In this document: piece by piece, positions 55,912 to 64,000 of the stretch
Layout of the letters: each line of letters begins with the position of its first letter
How positions within the stretch are numbered: position 1 is the first letter of the stretch
Assembly: GCF_024704835.1 (NCBI RefSeq)
Contig: NZ_JAMXBE010000007.1
Location: 139,474 to 203,473, forward strand
Reading direction: 5' to 3'
DNA length: 64,000 bases
From: Parapedobacter tibetensis
Lineage (GTDB): Bacteria > Bacteroidota > Bacteroidia > Sphingobacteriales > Sphingobacteriaceae
Notes under the pieces: model-generated
What the model was told of the DNA's origin: nothing
The model's input: the letters and a program-made list of their open reading frames with translations, nothing else
Database searches by the model: none
Position numbers and translations under genes: made by a program

Positions 55912-58600
55912 TCACCGGGCTTACGAAGTAAAAGCAGGCAAAAATTTGCTAGAAACCTGCCTGACATTGGGTTTTAACCTACCCTATTTTTGCTGGCATC
56001 CAGCAATGGGCTCCGTAGGCGCCTGTCGCCAATGCGCCATCAAACTTTTTAAGGATAAGGACGACACTCAAGGTCGCCTCATGATGTCCTGCATGGAATC
56101 CGTGAAAGATAATATGTATTTATCCATTAACGACCCTGTGGCCAAATCCTTCCGTTCGCAGGTCATCGAATGGCTCATGACCAATCATCCGCATGACTGT
56201 GCCGTTTGCGATGAAGGAGGTTCCTGTCATTTACAAGATATGACCGTAATGACCGGCCACACCTATCGCCGTTTCCAATACCCCAAGCGCACCTATAAAA
56301 ACCAGTACCTCGGCCCTTTCATCAACCATGAAATGAACCGCTGTATACAGTGTTACCGTTGCGTGCGGTTTTACAAAGATTATGCTGGAGGAACCGATCT
56401 GGATGCTTTTGCTGCCCATGACCATATTTATTTTGGAAGGGCGGCTGATGGCGTACTGGAAAACGAGTTTAGCGGCAACCTTGCGGAGGTCTGCCCAACG
56501 GGCGTATTTACCGATAAAAGTCTAAAAGAACATTATACTCGAAAATGGGACATGACCATGGCTCCCTCGATTTGTCAGCACTGTAGTCTCGGCTGCAATA
56601 TTATTGCAGGAGAACGTTACGGCGAGCTCCGGCAAATTACCAACCGCTTTAACGGGGAAGTAAATGGTTATTTTATCTGCGACAAAGGCCGTTTTGGATA
56701 TGAATTTGTAAATAGCATCAACCGTATCCAACAGCCTATTATACGCACCAAAATCCCAGAGGCAGTCGATAAAAACAGCTTGTATGACTACTTGAAAACA
56801 GTATTATCCAACCGTACCGTCATTGGTATTGGTTCTCCACGGGCGTCCTTGGAGTCGAACTTTGCTTTAATGCAACTCGTTGGAAAAGGAAACTTTTACC
56901 AGGGGGTTTCCGAAACGGATGCGCAGCTCATGCGGACGATACTCCATACCTTAAACGCTGGCCATGTCCATATACCATCCTTAAAAGAAACGGAGATCGC
57001 CGATGCGATTTTGGTATTAGGAGAGGATCTAACCAATGCTGCTCCCTTGCTGGCACTGACAGTCCGCCAAGCGGTACACCGGAAACCCCTTGAAAATGCG
57101 CAGCAAATCAGTGTCCCCCCTTGGCATGATACTGCTCGGCGCGAATTTGCCCAAGAAGAAAAAGGACCGCTTTTTATAGCCTATCCGACGAAAACCAAGC
57201 TGGAAGCGCTAGCGGCCAATTGCCAGTATCTATCCCCAGATGAGATTGCTCGCTTGGGCTTTGCCATTGCCAATAGGCTGGATAATACGGCCCCTGCACC
57301 GCAGGGTGTGGATGAAGATACCCTACAAATTGCCCAACACATTGCCAACACGTTGAAACAAGCCGAAAGGCCTTTGATCATTTGCGGAACAAGCCTACGC
57401 AATGAAGCGATTCTTAAAGCCGCTGCCAACATCGCTTGCGCGCTTGGTACGGAAGATAAAAAAGCAAGCTTGTTTTACGTTATGGAAGAGTGCAATTCGA
57501 TGGGCTTGGCGATGATGGAAGTGCCTTCGTTAAAGCAGGCAACGGAAGCGTTGAAAAAGAAAGAAGCAAACACGGTGATTATTCTGGAAAATGATCTATA
57601 CCGCCGTGATGCTAAATCGGCGATAGACGATTTCCTTGAACAGTGCGAAGAGCTTATTGTGCTCGATCATCTACATCATGAAACCAGCAACCGTGCAACG
57701 GTATTGATACCTGTTGGCACCTTTGCCGAAGCGGAGGGAACCTTAGTGAATAATGAAGGAAGGGCACAATGTTTCTTTCAGGTGTTTGCACCTAAAAATG
57801 AAAATTTCAGAGAAAGCTGGAGATGGTTGGATGAGTTCAGGCAATTTAAACAGGGAATCAGTCCAGAAGATTTGCAGGCACCGGGAGATTTGATGATGGA
57901 GATGGCCGCCTCCATGCCTCAATTTAAGGGAGCAGAAGAAGTAGCTCCCTCGGCCGACTTTCGCATTTCCGGGCAAAAAATCCCTCGCGAACCGCATCGC
58001 TATAGCGGTCGTACAGCCATGTTGGCTAACATTCAGGTCAGTGAACCCAAACCTCCTGAAGACCATGATTCGGCCCTATCGTATACCATGGAGGGATATC
58101 GAGGAATACCTCCCGCTCCCCTCATTCCATTTTTCTGGGCGCCCGGCTGGAACTCGGCGCAGTCTGTCAATAAATACCAAGAAGAGGTTGGCGGCCCCAT
58201 ACGGGGAGGTGATACCGGTAAAAGGTTGTTTCCGGAAACTCCGGCAATCGAAAATGCCTTTCTAAACACCATCCCTCCTGCTTATAAAGCGTCGCCCGGT
58301 GAATGGCTAGTGGTGCCCTTGCAGCATATTTTTGGTTCTGAAGAGCTCAGTATTTATACCCATGGTGTTGCGGAACGTGCTCCTCATCCTTACATCGCTA
58401 TCAGTCAGCAAGACGCGAACGACTTAAACACCCGTGAATATCAACTGATGCAAGTGACGATCGGAACGCTGAACTATGAATTGCCCGTTATGATAAAAAA
58501 AGAACTACCCCATGGTGTGGTAGGTATCCCCTATCATGTTTCGGGACTGATCGGTATTGCCTGGCCGGCCAAAGGGATTTTAAAACCAGTAATGACATGA
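55892..58600 (+). CDS. nuoG: NADH-quinone oxidoreductase subunit G
   Basis: 902 residues. Ferredoxin domain CWHPAMGSVGACRQCA, then HDCAVCDEGGSCHLQD, then [4Fe-4S] pair CIQCYRCVRFY, and CQHCSLGC of the molybdopterin-like domain (about 225), followed by the long degenerate oxidoreductase domain. The largest subunit of the NADH module; it hands electrons from NuoF to NuoI. It overlaps nuoH by four bases (ATGA). Confidence 0.94.
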   Translation: MAVIYIDHRAYEVKAGKNLLETCLTLGFNLPYFCWHPAMGSVGACRQCAIKLFKDKDDTQGRLMMSCMESVKDNMYLSINDPVAKSFRSQVIEWLMTNHPHDCAVCDEGGSCHLQDMTVMTGHTYRRFQYPKRTYKNQYLGPFINHEMNRCIQCYRCVRFYKDYAGGTDLDAFAAHDHIYFGRAADGVLENEFSGNLAEVCPTGVFTDKSLKEHYTRKWDMTMAPSICQHCSLGCNIIAGERYGELRQITNRFNGEVNGYFICDKGRFGYEFVNSINRIQQPIIRTKIPEAVDKNSLYDYLKTVLSNRTVIGIGSPRASLESNFALMQLVGKGNFYQGVSETDAQLMRTILHTLNAGHVHIPSLKETEIADAILVLGEDLTNAAPLLALTVRQAVHRKPLENAQQISVPPWHDTARREFAQEEKGPLFIAYPTKTKLEALAANCQYLSPDEIARLGFAIANRLDNTAPAPQGVDEDTLQIAQHIANTLKQAERPLIICGTSLRNEAILKAAANIACALGTEDKKASLFYVMEECNSMGLAMMEVPSLKQATEALKKKEANTVIILENDLYRRDAKSAIDDFLEQCEELIVLDHLHHETSNRATVLIPVGTFAEAEGTLVNNEGRAQCFFQVFAPKNENFRESWRWLDEFRQFKQGISPEDLQAPGDLMMEMAASMPQFKGAEEVAPSADFRISGQKIPREPHRYSGRTAMLANIQVSEPKPPEDHDSALSYTMEGYRGIPPAPLIPFFWAPGWNSAQSVNKYQEEVGGPIRGGDTGKRLFPETPAIENAFLNTIPPAYKASPGEWLVVPLQHIFGSEELSIYTHGVAERAPHPYIAISQQDANDLNTREYQLMQVTIGTLNYELPVMIKKELPHGVVGIPYHVSGLIGIAWPAKGILKPVMT

Positions 58601-59556
58601 ATGAGGTACTTCGATATATCCTGATGGTAGTAATTGCGCTATTTGCGCTTACTACCGTTGCAGCTTGGCTAATCTGGTTGGAACGGCGGATGCTGGCCCT
58701 TTGGCAGGACAGGTACGGCCCGAATCGGGCGGGGCCTTTTGGTTTGTTCATTGTGGCGGCCGATACGATTAAGCTCTTTTTTAAGGAAGATTGGATTCCT
58801 CCCTTTGCGGATAAAAAGATCTTTGTAGTTGCGCCGGCCATTGTTGCTGCAACCGTACTCATGAGCTTTGTGATCATTCCTTTTGCACCGGGCATACTTA
58901 TCGCCGACCTTAATGTAGGCCTGCTATTCTTTCTAGCCATGTCTTCGCTGGGCGTTTACAGCATTGTGCTTGGAGGCTGGGCCTCAAACAACAAATACTC
59001 CCTGCTAGGCGCATTACGCGGAGCTTCACAGATGATCAGTTATGAGGTATTTATGGGGCTTTCATTGATGGGTGTGGTGATGCTCTCCGGCTCATTTAGG
59101 TTGACGGATATTGTGCTTGCCCAAGAAAAATACTGGTTTATCGTTACGCAGCCCGTGGCTTTTGTTGTTTTTATGATTGCAGGCATTGCCGAAACACATC
59201 GGCTACCTTTTGATATTCCAGAGGCGGAGAGTGAGCTGGTGGCGGGATTCCATTCCGAATATTCGGGCATGAAATTCGGAATGTTTTTTATTGGTGAATA
59301 TTTAGGGATTACCCTCATTTCTGCCATGATAGCCACACTATTCTTAGGTGGATGGCTAGGACCGGCATTCCTCCCTCCCCTTGTTTGGTTTATACTGAAA
59401 ACTTTTGTCTTCATTCTGCTTTTCATCTTATTACGGGCCTCACTTCCGAGACCCCGCTATGATCAGTTGATGGAATACGGGTGGAAAATATTGTTGCCGG
59501 TGGCTTTGTTAAATTTATTAGTGACTGGTGGGATTGTATTAATGATGGATAAGTAA
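58597..59556 (+). CDS. nuoH: NADH-quinone oxidoreductase subunit H
   Basis: 319 residues, about eight membrane helices. Conserved quinone-site loops: ERRMLALWQDRYGPNRAGPF, ISYEVFMGLSLMGV and RLPFDIPEAESELVAGFH. Joins the peripheral arm to the membrane arm. A 145-base spacer follows before nuoI. Confidence 0.95.
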   Translation: MNEVLRYILMVVIALFALTTVAAWLIWLERRMLALWQDRYGPNRAGPFGLFIVAADTIKLFFKEDWIPPFADKKIFVVAPAIVAATVLMSFVIIPFAPGILIADLNVGLLFFLAMSSLGVYSIVLGGWASNNKYSLLGALRGASQMISYEVFMGLSLMGVVMLSGSFRLTDIVLAQEKYWFIVTQPVAFVVFMIAGIAETHRLPFDIPEAESELVAGFHSEYSGMKFGMFFIGEYLGITLISAMIATLFLGGWLGPAFLPPLVWFILKTFVFILLFILLRASLPRPRYDQLMEYGWKILLPVALLNLLVTGGIVLMMDK

Positions 59557-59701
59557 AAATGGAACTTGGATGACGGACGGATAGAACACGGATTTTGCGG
59601 ATATACGCTGATTTCAATTGTCCCTATATCCCGTAAAAACTATCTCAACGCAGCTATGAATGCTGAGCAGCGGGATGGGACACCAAATAAATAACAAAAC
59701 G
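59557..59701 (+). other. Spacer inside the nuo operon, repeat-like
   Basis: Contains a short repeated theme GACGGACGGATAGAACACGG then ATTTTGCGGATATACGCTG, related to dispersed ATCCG-rich sequences found in some Bacteroidota intergenic regions. No gene seen. It interrupts an otherwise tightly packed operon. Confidence 0.4.
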
Positions 59702-60217
59702 ATGATTAGTTTACTAAGAACAATGGCCCTCACCTTTCTGCATATGTTCAGAAAAAGAGAAACAATACAATACCCAGAGGAAAAGGTAGTACTCCATCCA
59801 CGTTGGCGTGGACGTATTGTCTTGACCCGCGATCCAGATATGGGCGAGCGTTGTGTTGGATGTTACTTATGTGCCGCAGCATGCCCTGTCGATTGTATCT
59901 CTTTGCAAGCAACCGAAGATGAGCATGGCCGAAGATATCCGGAGTTTTTCCGCATTAATTTCTCACGCTGTATTTTTTGTGGCTATTGCGAGGAAGCCTG
60001 CCCCACCTATGCTATACAGTTAATTCCCGATTTTGAAATGGCTGAATATAACCGACAGAACCTTGTTTATGAGAAAGAAGATTTGCTGATAGATGGGCAA
60101 GGAAAATACCCAGGTTATAATTATTATAAAGTAGCTGGGCTAGCAATAGGTGTAAAAGGAAAGGGCGAAGGCGACAATGAAGATCCACCAATTGACATAC
60201 ATAGCTTATTGCCTTAA
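59702..60217 (+). CDS. nuoI: NADH-quinone oxidoreductase subunit I
   Basis: 171 residues from [12 protein letters not shown]; an open extension to 59660 lies in the spacer and does not look coding. Two [4Fe-4S] motifs: [15 protein letters not shown] and [15 protein letters not shown]. It links NuoG to NuoB. The gene ends one base before nuoJ. Confidence 0.95.
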   Translation: MISLLRTMALTFLHMFRKRETIQYPEEKVVLHPRWRGRIVLTRDPDMGERCVGCYLCAAACPVDCISLQATEDEHGRRYPEFFRINFSRCIFCGYCEEACPTYAIQLIPDFEMAEYNRQNLVYEKEDLLIDGQGKYPGYNYYKVAGLAIGVKGKGEGDNEDPPIDIHSLLP

Positions 60218-60218
60218 G

Positions 60219-60749
60219 ATGGATATTTTCTTCTACATAACCGCTTTTGTGACTCTGTTTTCCACGATCATGGTCATCACCCGGCATAATCCGGTACATG
60301 CCCTGCTATACCTCGTTATTTCGTTGTTGTCTTTATCGGTGATCTTTTTCTTACTCGGTGCCCCCTTTGTGGCATTACTGGAAATCATCATCTATGCCGG
60401 AGCCATTATGGTGCTCTTCATTTTTGTGATTATGCTGTTAAACCTAGGCAAGGAAACCGCCGCACAGGAGAAAGCATGGCTTAAACCAAAGATTTGGATT
60501 GGCCCAGTGATTTTGTCGACCATTCTTTTGGCCGAATTGGTTTACCTAATCACGATGGCCCAGCCACCTTCATATACCCTGCAAACGGTGGATTCCAAAG
60601 CCGTTGCCATCTCCTTATTCGGACCGTACCTAATTGGTGTGGAACTGGCGGCGATGTTATTAATGGCAGGTGTGGTGGGTACAGCGCATATCGGGCAACA
60701 GAAAAAAACCGTGTTACATCGTTTTCTAAAAGAGGAGGAACCATCATGA
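60219..60749 (+). CDS. nuoJ: NADH-quinone oxidoreductase subunit J
   Basis: 176 residues from MDIFFYITAFVTLF, directly after the nuoI stop (TAA, one base, ATG). About five membrane helices, with the marker LLEIIIYAGAIMVLFIFVIMLLN. Ends in an ATGA overlap with nuoK. Confidence 0.94.
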   Translation: MDIFFYITAFVTLFSTIMVITRHNPVHALLYLVISLLSLSVIFFLLGAPFVALLEIIIYAGAIMVLFIFVIMLLNLGKETAAQEKAWLKPKIWIGPVILSTILLAELVYLITMAQPPSYTLQTVDSKAVAISLFGPYLIGVELAAMLLMAGVVGTAHIGQQKKTVLHRFLKEEEPS

Positions 60750-61057
60750 ACGCACCGATATCCATAGAAATGGTGATGCTACTGGCTGGAATCCTTTTCA
60801 TACTGGGCATTGCCGGGGTCATCATCAGAAAGAATATCATTTTCATGCTGCTCTCCGTTGAAATTATGCTCAATGCCGCAGGCTTAGCTTTCGTTGCCGC
60901 AGGCTCGCGTTGGGCACAGCCAGATGGACAGGTCATGTTCATCTTTATCCTGACAATGGCCGCTGCAGAAGTTTCCGTTGGATTAGCACTCATCCTGCGG
61001 ATTTATCATCAGCATAAATCGCTAGATATTGATAAGTTAAAAGAAATGAAAGGATAA
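60746..61057 (+). CDS. nuoK: NADH-quinone oxidoreductase subunit K
   Basis: 103 residues, three membrane helices, with the key Glu in LLSVEIMLNAAGLAFV and in TMAAAEVSVGLAL. An SD (GAGGAGG) lies just upstream of ATG 60746. Proton-pumping subunit. Longer open frames reaching upstream to 60494 lie inside nuoJ and are not coding. Confidence 0.94.
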   Translation: MNAPISIEMVMLLAGILFILGIAGVIIRKNIIFMLLSVEIMLNAAGLAFVAAGSRWAQPDGQVMFIFILTMAAAEVSVGLALILRIYHQHKSLDIDKLKEMKG

Positions 61058-61060
61058 TAT

Positions 61061-62950
61061 ATGGATTATCTATTGTGGCTCATACCTGCTTTTCCCCTTG
61101 TCGGTTTTATCGTGCTGGCATTGCTAGGCAAACATTTGTCGCGCTTTTGGATAGCCATAATTGGTGCAGGAAGCGTTAGTCTTTCGGCTATCCTGACGTT
61201 TGTCATCGGGTTTAGCTTTCTTAGCTCAACTCCAACTGGCGGACACTATTCCCAAACGTTATGGACCTGGCTGGAGGTGGCTGCTTTTAATCCTAAGATA
61301 ACGCTTTATTTGGATGCGCTATCGCTCGTTTTTGTTTTTGTCATCACCTTCATTGGGGCTCTCATTCATATTTATTCGGTAGCATTCATGGCTGCCGACA
61401 AAGATTACGCTCGTTTCTTTGCTTGTATGAATTTGTTTGTGTTCTCCATGCTCCTACTGGTTTTAGCGGATAATTTATTGTTATTGTATTTGGGCTGGGA
61501 AGGTGTGGGACTCTGCAGTTACCTACTTATTGGCTTTTGGTATGAAAATCCAACTAATGGCTACGCCGCCCGCAAAGCGTTTATCATTACCCGCCTTGGG
61601 GATACAGCCATGGCTATTGGGCTCTTTGTGATCTTTTATCAGTTTGGCACCTTGGTGATTCCAGATATTTTGGCGTTAGCGCCAAGTACTTGGCATGAGG
61701 GCGCCACGATCGCTACAGTTGCCGCCCTCCTACTGCTTGCTGGAGGTATCGGAAAGTCAGCACAATTGCCGCTACAAACTTGGCTGCCGGATGCCATGGC
61801 CGGGCCATCACCCGTAAGTGCCCTTATCCATGCCGCGACCATGGTAACAGCAGGTGTATACCTCATTGCCCGGATGCATGTTATTTTTCAGCTTTCACCA
61901 ATAGTGCAGATGATCGTTGCTGGCATTGGCGCAGCAACCCTACTTATCGCCGGTTTCAGCGCGCTCACGCAATATGATATCAAACGGGTACTAGCCTATT
62001 CTACCATCAGTCAGATCGGGTATATGTTCTTGGCCTTAGGTTTAGGTGCTTGGACAGCCGCTATCTTTCATTTTATGATCCATGCGTTCTTTAAAGCACT
62101 TTTATTTTTGGCAGCAGGCGCAGTGATCGAAGCATTAAACCATGAGCACAATATGTTCAAAATGGGTGGGCTCAAAAATAAATTGCCTGTAATCTTCTGG
62201 ACTTTCCTGATCGGATCGGCCTCCTTGGCAGCACTGCCTATCATTAGCGCCGGATTTTATAGTAAAGATCAGATTCTATGGTATGCTTGGGCCAGTGAGC
62301 ACGGAAGCCCCATCCTATGGCTCATCGCCTTATTGGGTGCATTCATTACCGCTGCCTATACCACCAGGATGATGGTTCTTACATTCTGGGGAGATGCAAA
62401 AACATCCGTCGGCCATTATCCGGGCAAGCTCATGACGATCCCTCTGATAGTTTTGGCTTTCTTTTCTCTTTTCGCGGGTTTTATTGAACTACCCCATAAT
62501 TTTGGGCAGTTCACGCTTTTTTCAAACCTGCTCCATCAGGTATTACCCGAAACGGTTTTAAAGGCAGGCATCCATGGCGAATTGCTTTTTCAGCTGCTGG
62601 CCTTGCTTGTCACTTTTGGTGGAATCTACCTGGCTTATATTTTCTGGTATAAACAACCGCAGCGTATTGAAAAGTTAAAGCGGTCCGCACCCCTTATGAG
62701 CCTTTACCGATTTTGGTTTTCGGGCTGGGGTTTCGACCAAGTCTATCAAGTGTTGTTCGTGAAACCGATCGTTTTCATTGCCAATATCAATAAAAACGAT
62801 GTGGTCGATAAACTCTACCAAGGGATTACAACGGCCACCGTTCACTTGTATCGGTTGCTGTCATTTACACAATCCGGGTCGCTTAGGTGGTATATTATCG
62901 GCTTGGTCATAGGAGCAATTCTCATATTAAGCATACAACTTATGTTATGA
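61061..62950 (+). CDS. nuoL: NADH-quinone oxidoreductase subunit L
   Basis: 629 residues, antiporter-like. Pump residues in LLYLGWEGVGLCSYLLIGFWY, SAQLPLQTWLPDAMAGPSPVSALIHAATMVTAG and LAYSTISQIGYMFLALG; the long lateral helix is at the C-terminus (about 515-600), which ties the pumping subunits together. It overlaps nuoM by four bases. Confidence 0.95.
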   Translation: MDYLLWLIPAFPLVGFIVLALLGKHLSRFWIAIIGAGSVSLSAILTFVIGFSFLSSTPTGGHYSQTLWTWLEVAAFNPKITLYLDALSLVFVFVITFIGALIHIYSVAFMAADKDYARFFACMNLFVFSMLLLVLADNLLLLYLGWEGVGLCSYLLIGFWYENPTNGYAARKAFIITRLGDTAMAIGLFVIFYQFGTLVIPDILALAPSTWHEGATIATVAALLLLAGGIGKSAQLPLQTWLPDAMAGPSPVSALIHAATMVTAGVYLIARMHVIFQLSPIVQMIVAGIGAATLLIAGFSALTQYDIKRVLAYSTISQIGYMFLALGLGAWTAAIFHFMIHAFFKALLFLAAGAVIEALNHEHNMFKMGGLKNKLPVIFWTFLIGSASLAALPIISAGFYSKDQILWYAWASEHGSPILWLIALLGAFITAAYTTRMMVLTFWGDAKTSVGHYPGKLMTIPLIVLAFFSLFAGFIELPHNFGQFTLFSNLLHQVLPETVLKAGIHGELLFQLLALLVTFGGIYLAYIFWYKQPQRIEKLKRSAPLMSLYRFWFSGWGFDQVYQVLFVKPIVFIANINKNDVVDKLYQGITTATVHLYRLLSFTQSGSLRWYIIGLVIGAILILSIQLML

Positions 62951-64000
62951 TACTCACTTACCTCATCGGCATATTAATGGGAGGAGGCTTACTCGCCCTC
63001 CTGTTGGGACAATGGAATAAAAGCCTACCCAAATGGATTGCGCTTGGTACCGTGTCCATAGGCTTTATGTTGTTAGTCTCTTTCTGGATTGACCAATCCC
63101 ACGGTGTAAATATCTTCCTTTCCGAAACCTGGATGGCGGAATATCGGCATGACTGGATTCCCGCCTTTGGGATCAGTTTTCATTTGGCCCTGGACGGCTT
63201 AAGCCTCTTGCTCTTAGTCCTGACCTTTTTCCTTGGAATTTTAGCGGTACTCTGTTCATGGAACGAGGTGAAGGAACGTGTGGGCTTTTATCATTTCAAT
63301 TTATTATGGATACTGGCCGGTATTTCGGGAGTATTCATCGCGATGGACCTGTTCTTATTTTATTTTTTCTGGGAGGTTATGCTAATCCCAATGTATTTCT
63401 TAATTGGTATATGGGGAAGCGAAAAGCGGGAATATGCGGCTTATAAATTTTTCATCTTCACACAAGCCAGCGGCTTGCTGATGCTACTCGCCATACTGGG
63501 CATCTATTTTATCCATGGCAGCAATACCGGCAATTACACATTCAATTACTTTGAATTACTGGGGACAACCATCTCCCCAGATACAGCTTTCTGGCTGATG
63601 CTTGGCTTCATGATTGCCTTTGTGGTAAAATTACCCCTCGTGCCTTTCCATTCTTGGCTGCCGGACGCACATAGCGAAGCCCCCACGGCCGGCAGTTTAA
63701 TCCTAGCTGGATTACTCTTGAAAACCGGGGCTTACGGCATATTAAGGTTTGTGCTACCCTTGTTTCCTGAGGCTGCCCAATCAGTAGCATCGTGGGCCAT
63801 GCTTTTGGGAGTGATCGGCATCATTTATGGAGCTATCTTAGCCTATTCACAAACCGATCTTAAGCGCCTGATCGCGTATACCAGCGTGAGCCATATGGGT
63901 TTTGTAATACTGGGTATTTTTGCGTTTAATGAACTGGCCTTGCAGGGCGTGATCATGCAACTGGTTACCCATGCAATCAGTACCGGCGCACTGTTCATAA
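62947..64000 (+). CDS. nuoM: NADH-quinone oxidoreductase subunit M (3' partial)
   Basis: Begins at the ATGA overlap with nuoL and stays open to the end of the window (351 codons seen; a full NuoM has about 500). Antiporter motifs FYFFWEVMLIPMYFLIGIWG, KLPLVPFHSWLPDAHSEAPT (Lys and His of the proton path), KTGAYGILRF and AYTSVSHMGFVILGIF are present. nuoN is expected next. Confidence 0.95.
   Translation, partial: MILTYLIGILMGGGLLALLLGQWNKSLPKWIALGTVSIGFMLLVSFWIDQSHGVNIFLSETWMAEYRHDWIPAFGISFHLALDGLSLLLLVLTFFLGILAVLCSWNEVKERVGFYHFNLLWILAGISGVFIAMDLFLFYFFWEVMLIPMYFLIGIWGSEKREYAAYKFFIFTQASGLLMLLAILGIYFIHGSNTGNYTFNYFELLGTTISPDTAFWLMLGFMIAFVVKLPLVPFHSWLPDAHSEAPTAGSLILAGLLLKTGAYGILRFVLPLFPEAAQSVASWAMLLGVIGIIYGAILAYSQTDLKRLIAYTSVSHMGFVILGIFAFNELALQGVIMQLVTHAISTGALFI

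Noticed and set aside
60494-60745. Upstream extension of nuoK
   Set aside because: Overlaps nuoJ in another frame; the SD and ATGA overlap fix the start at 60746.
1-64000. Complete prophage or integrative element
   Set aside because: No integrase, capsid, tail or conjugation genes recognised; only a transposase tail remnant is present.

Overview
The window reads as chromosomal DNA of a Bacteroidota, most likely a Sphingobacteriaceae-type bacterium. Supporting signs are promoters with the Bacteroidota TAnnTTTG -7 box (rpsL, ssrA, the heme receptor, tetR, fic), a TonB receptor/HmuY heme locus, an ssrA tag reading GENNYALAA, a TamB-type protein, and a str operon with no tuf between fusA and rpsJ. 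The genus cannot be fixed from this sequence alone. Intact genes are densely packed. No replication origin, CRISPR array or complete prophage was seen.

Layout. 1-4.9 kb: the end of a giant tamB-like gene and an MtfA-like peptidase. 5.0-22 kb is an accessory block. It holds an autoregulated-looking Fic protein, a graveyard of RhuM and transposase fragments, an AlbA/HATPase regulator-like protein, and a five-gene type I restriction operon (hsdM, PIN nuclease, hsdS, membrane HerA-like ATPase, hsdR). After that come a controller-like HTH gene whose partner restriction enzyme is reduced to 35 codons, a DUF1016 fragment, two uncharacterised genes behind a very large palindrome, a 42-bp tandem repeat array and an AraC regulator. 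22-30.8 kb: mnmE sits last in a glycogen operon (GH31 glucosidase, glgB, glgA, glgC). 31-33.8 kb: a histidine-codon leader peptide, hisG, hisD and tmRNA. 34-38.3 kb: a lipoprotein, then rpsL-rpsG-fusA-rpsJ ending in a strong terminator. 38.3-40.3 kb: an outer-membrane barrel, tRNA-Cys, a small basic protein and cutC. 40.4-47.2 kb: a complete heme acquisition operon. 47.3-50.6 kb: an M23 peptidase and a TetR/flavoprotein pair sharing one palindromic operator. 50.7-64 kb: a CBS-domain gene leading a nuo (complex I) operon that runs off the window in nuoM.

How the genes work together. The type I operon is translationally coupled at every junction, so the PIN protein and the membrane ATPase are built in as constant partners of HsdM, HsdS and HsdR. 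This is the best candidate for an undescribed defence assembly. The glycogen genes cover ADP-glucose synthesis, chain elongation, branching and glucose release. The heme genes cover surface capture (HmuY), outer-membrane import (receptor), periplasmic binding, ABC import and cytoplasmic handling (HmuS). The nuo genes form an Escherichia coli-like order with a fused nuoCD.

Limits. Family names come from motif recognition only, with no database search. Promoters and operators are pattern calls. Where several start codons were possible, the choice is explained in the entry.
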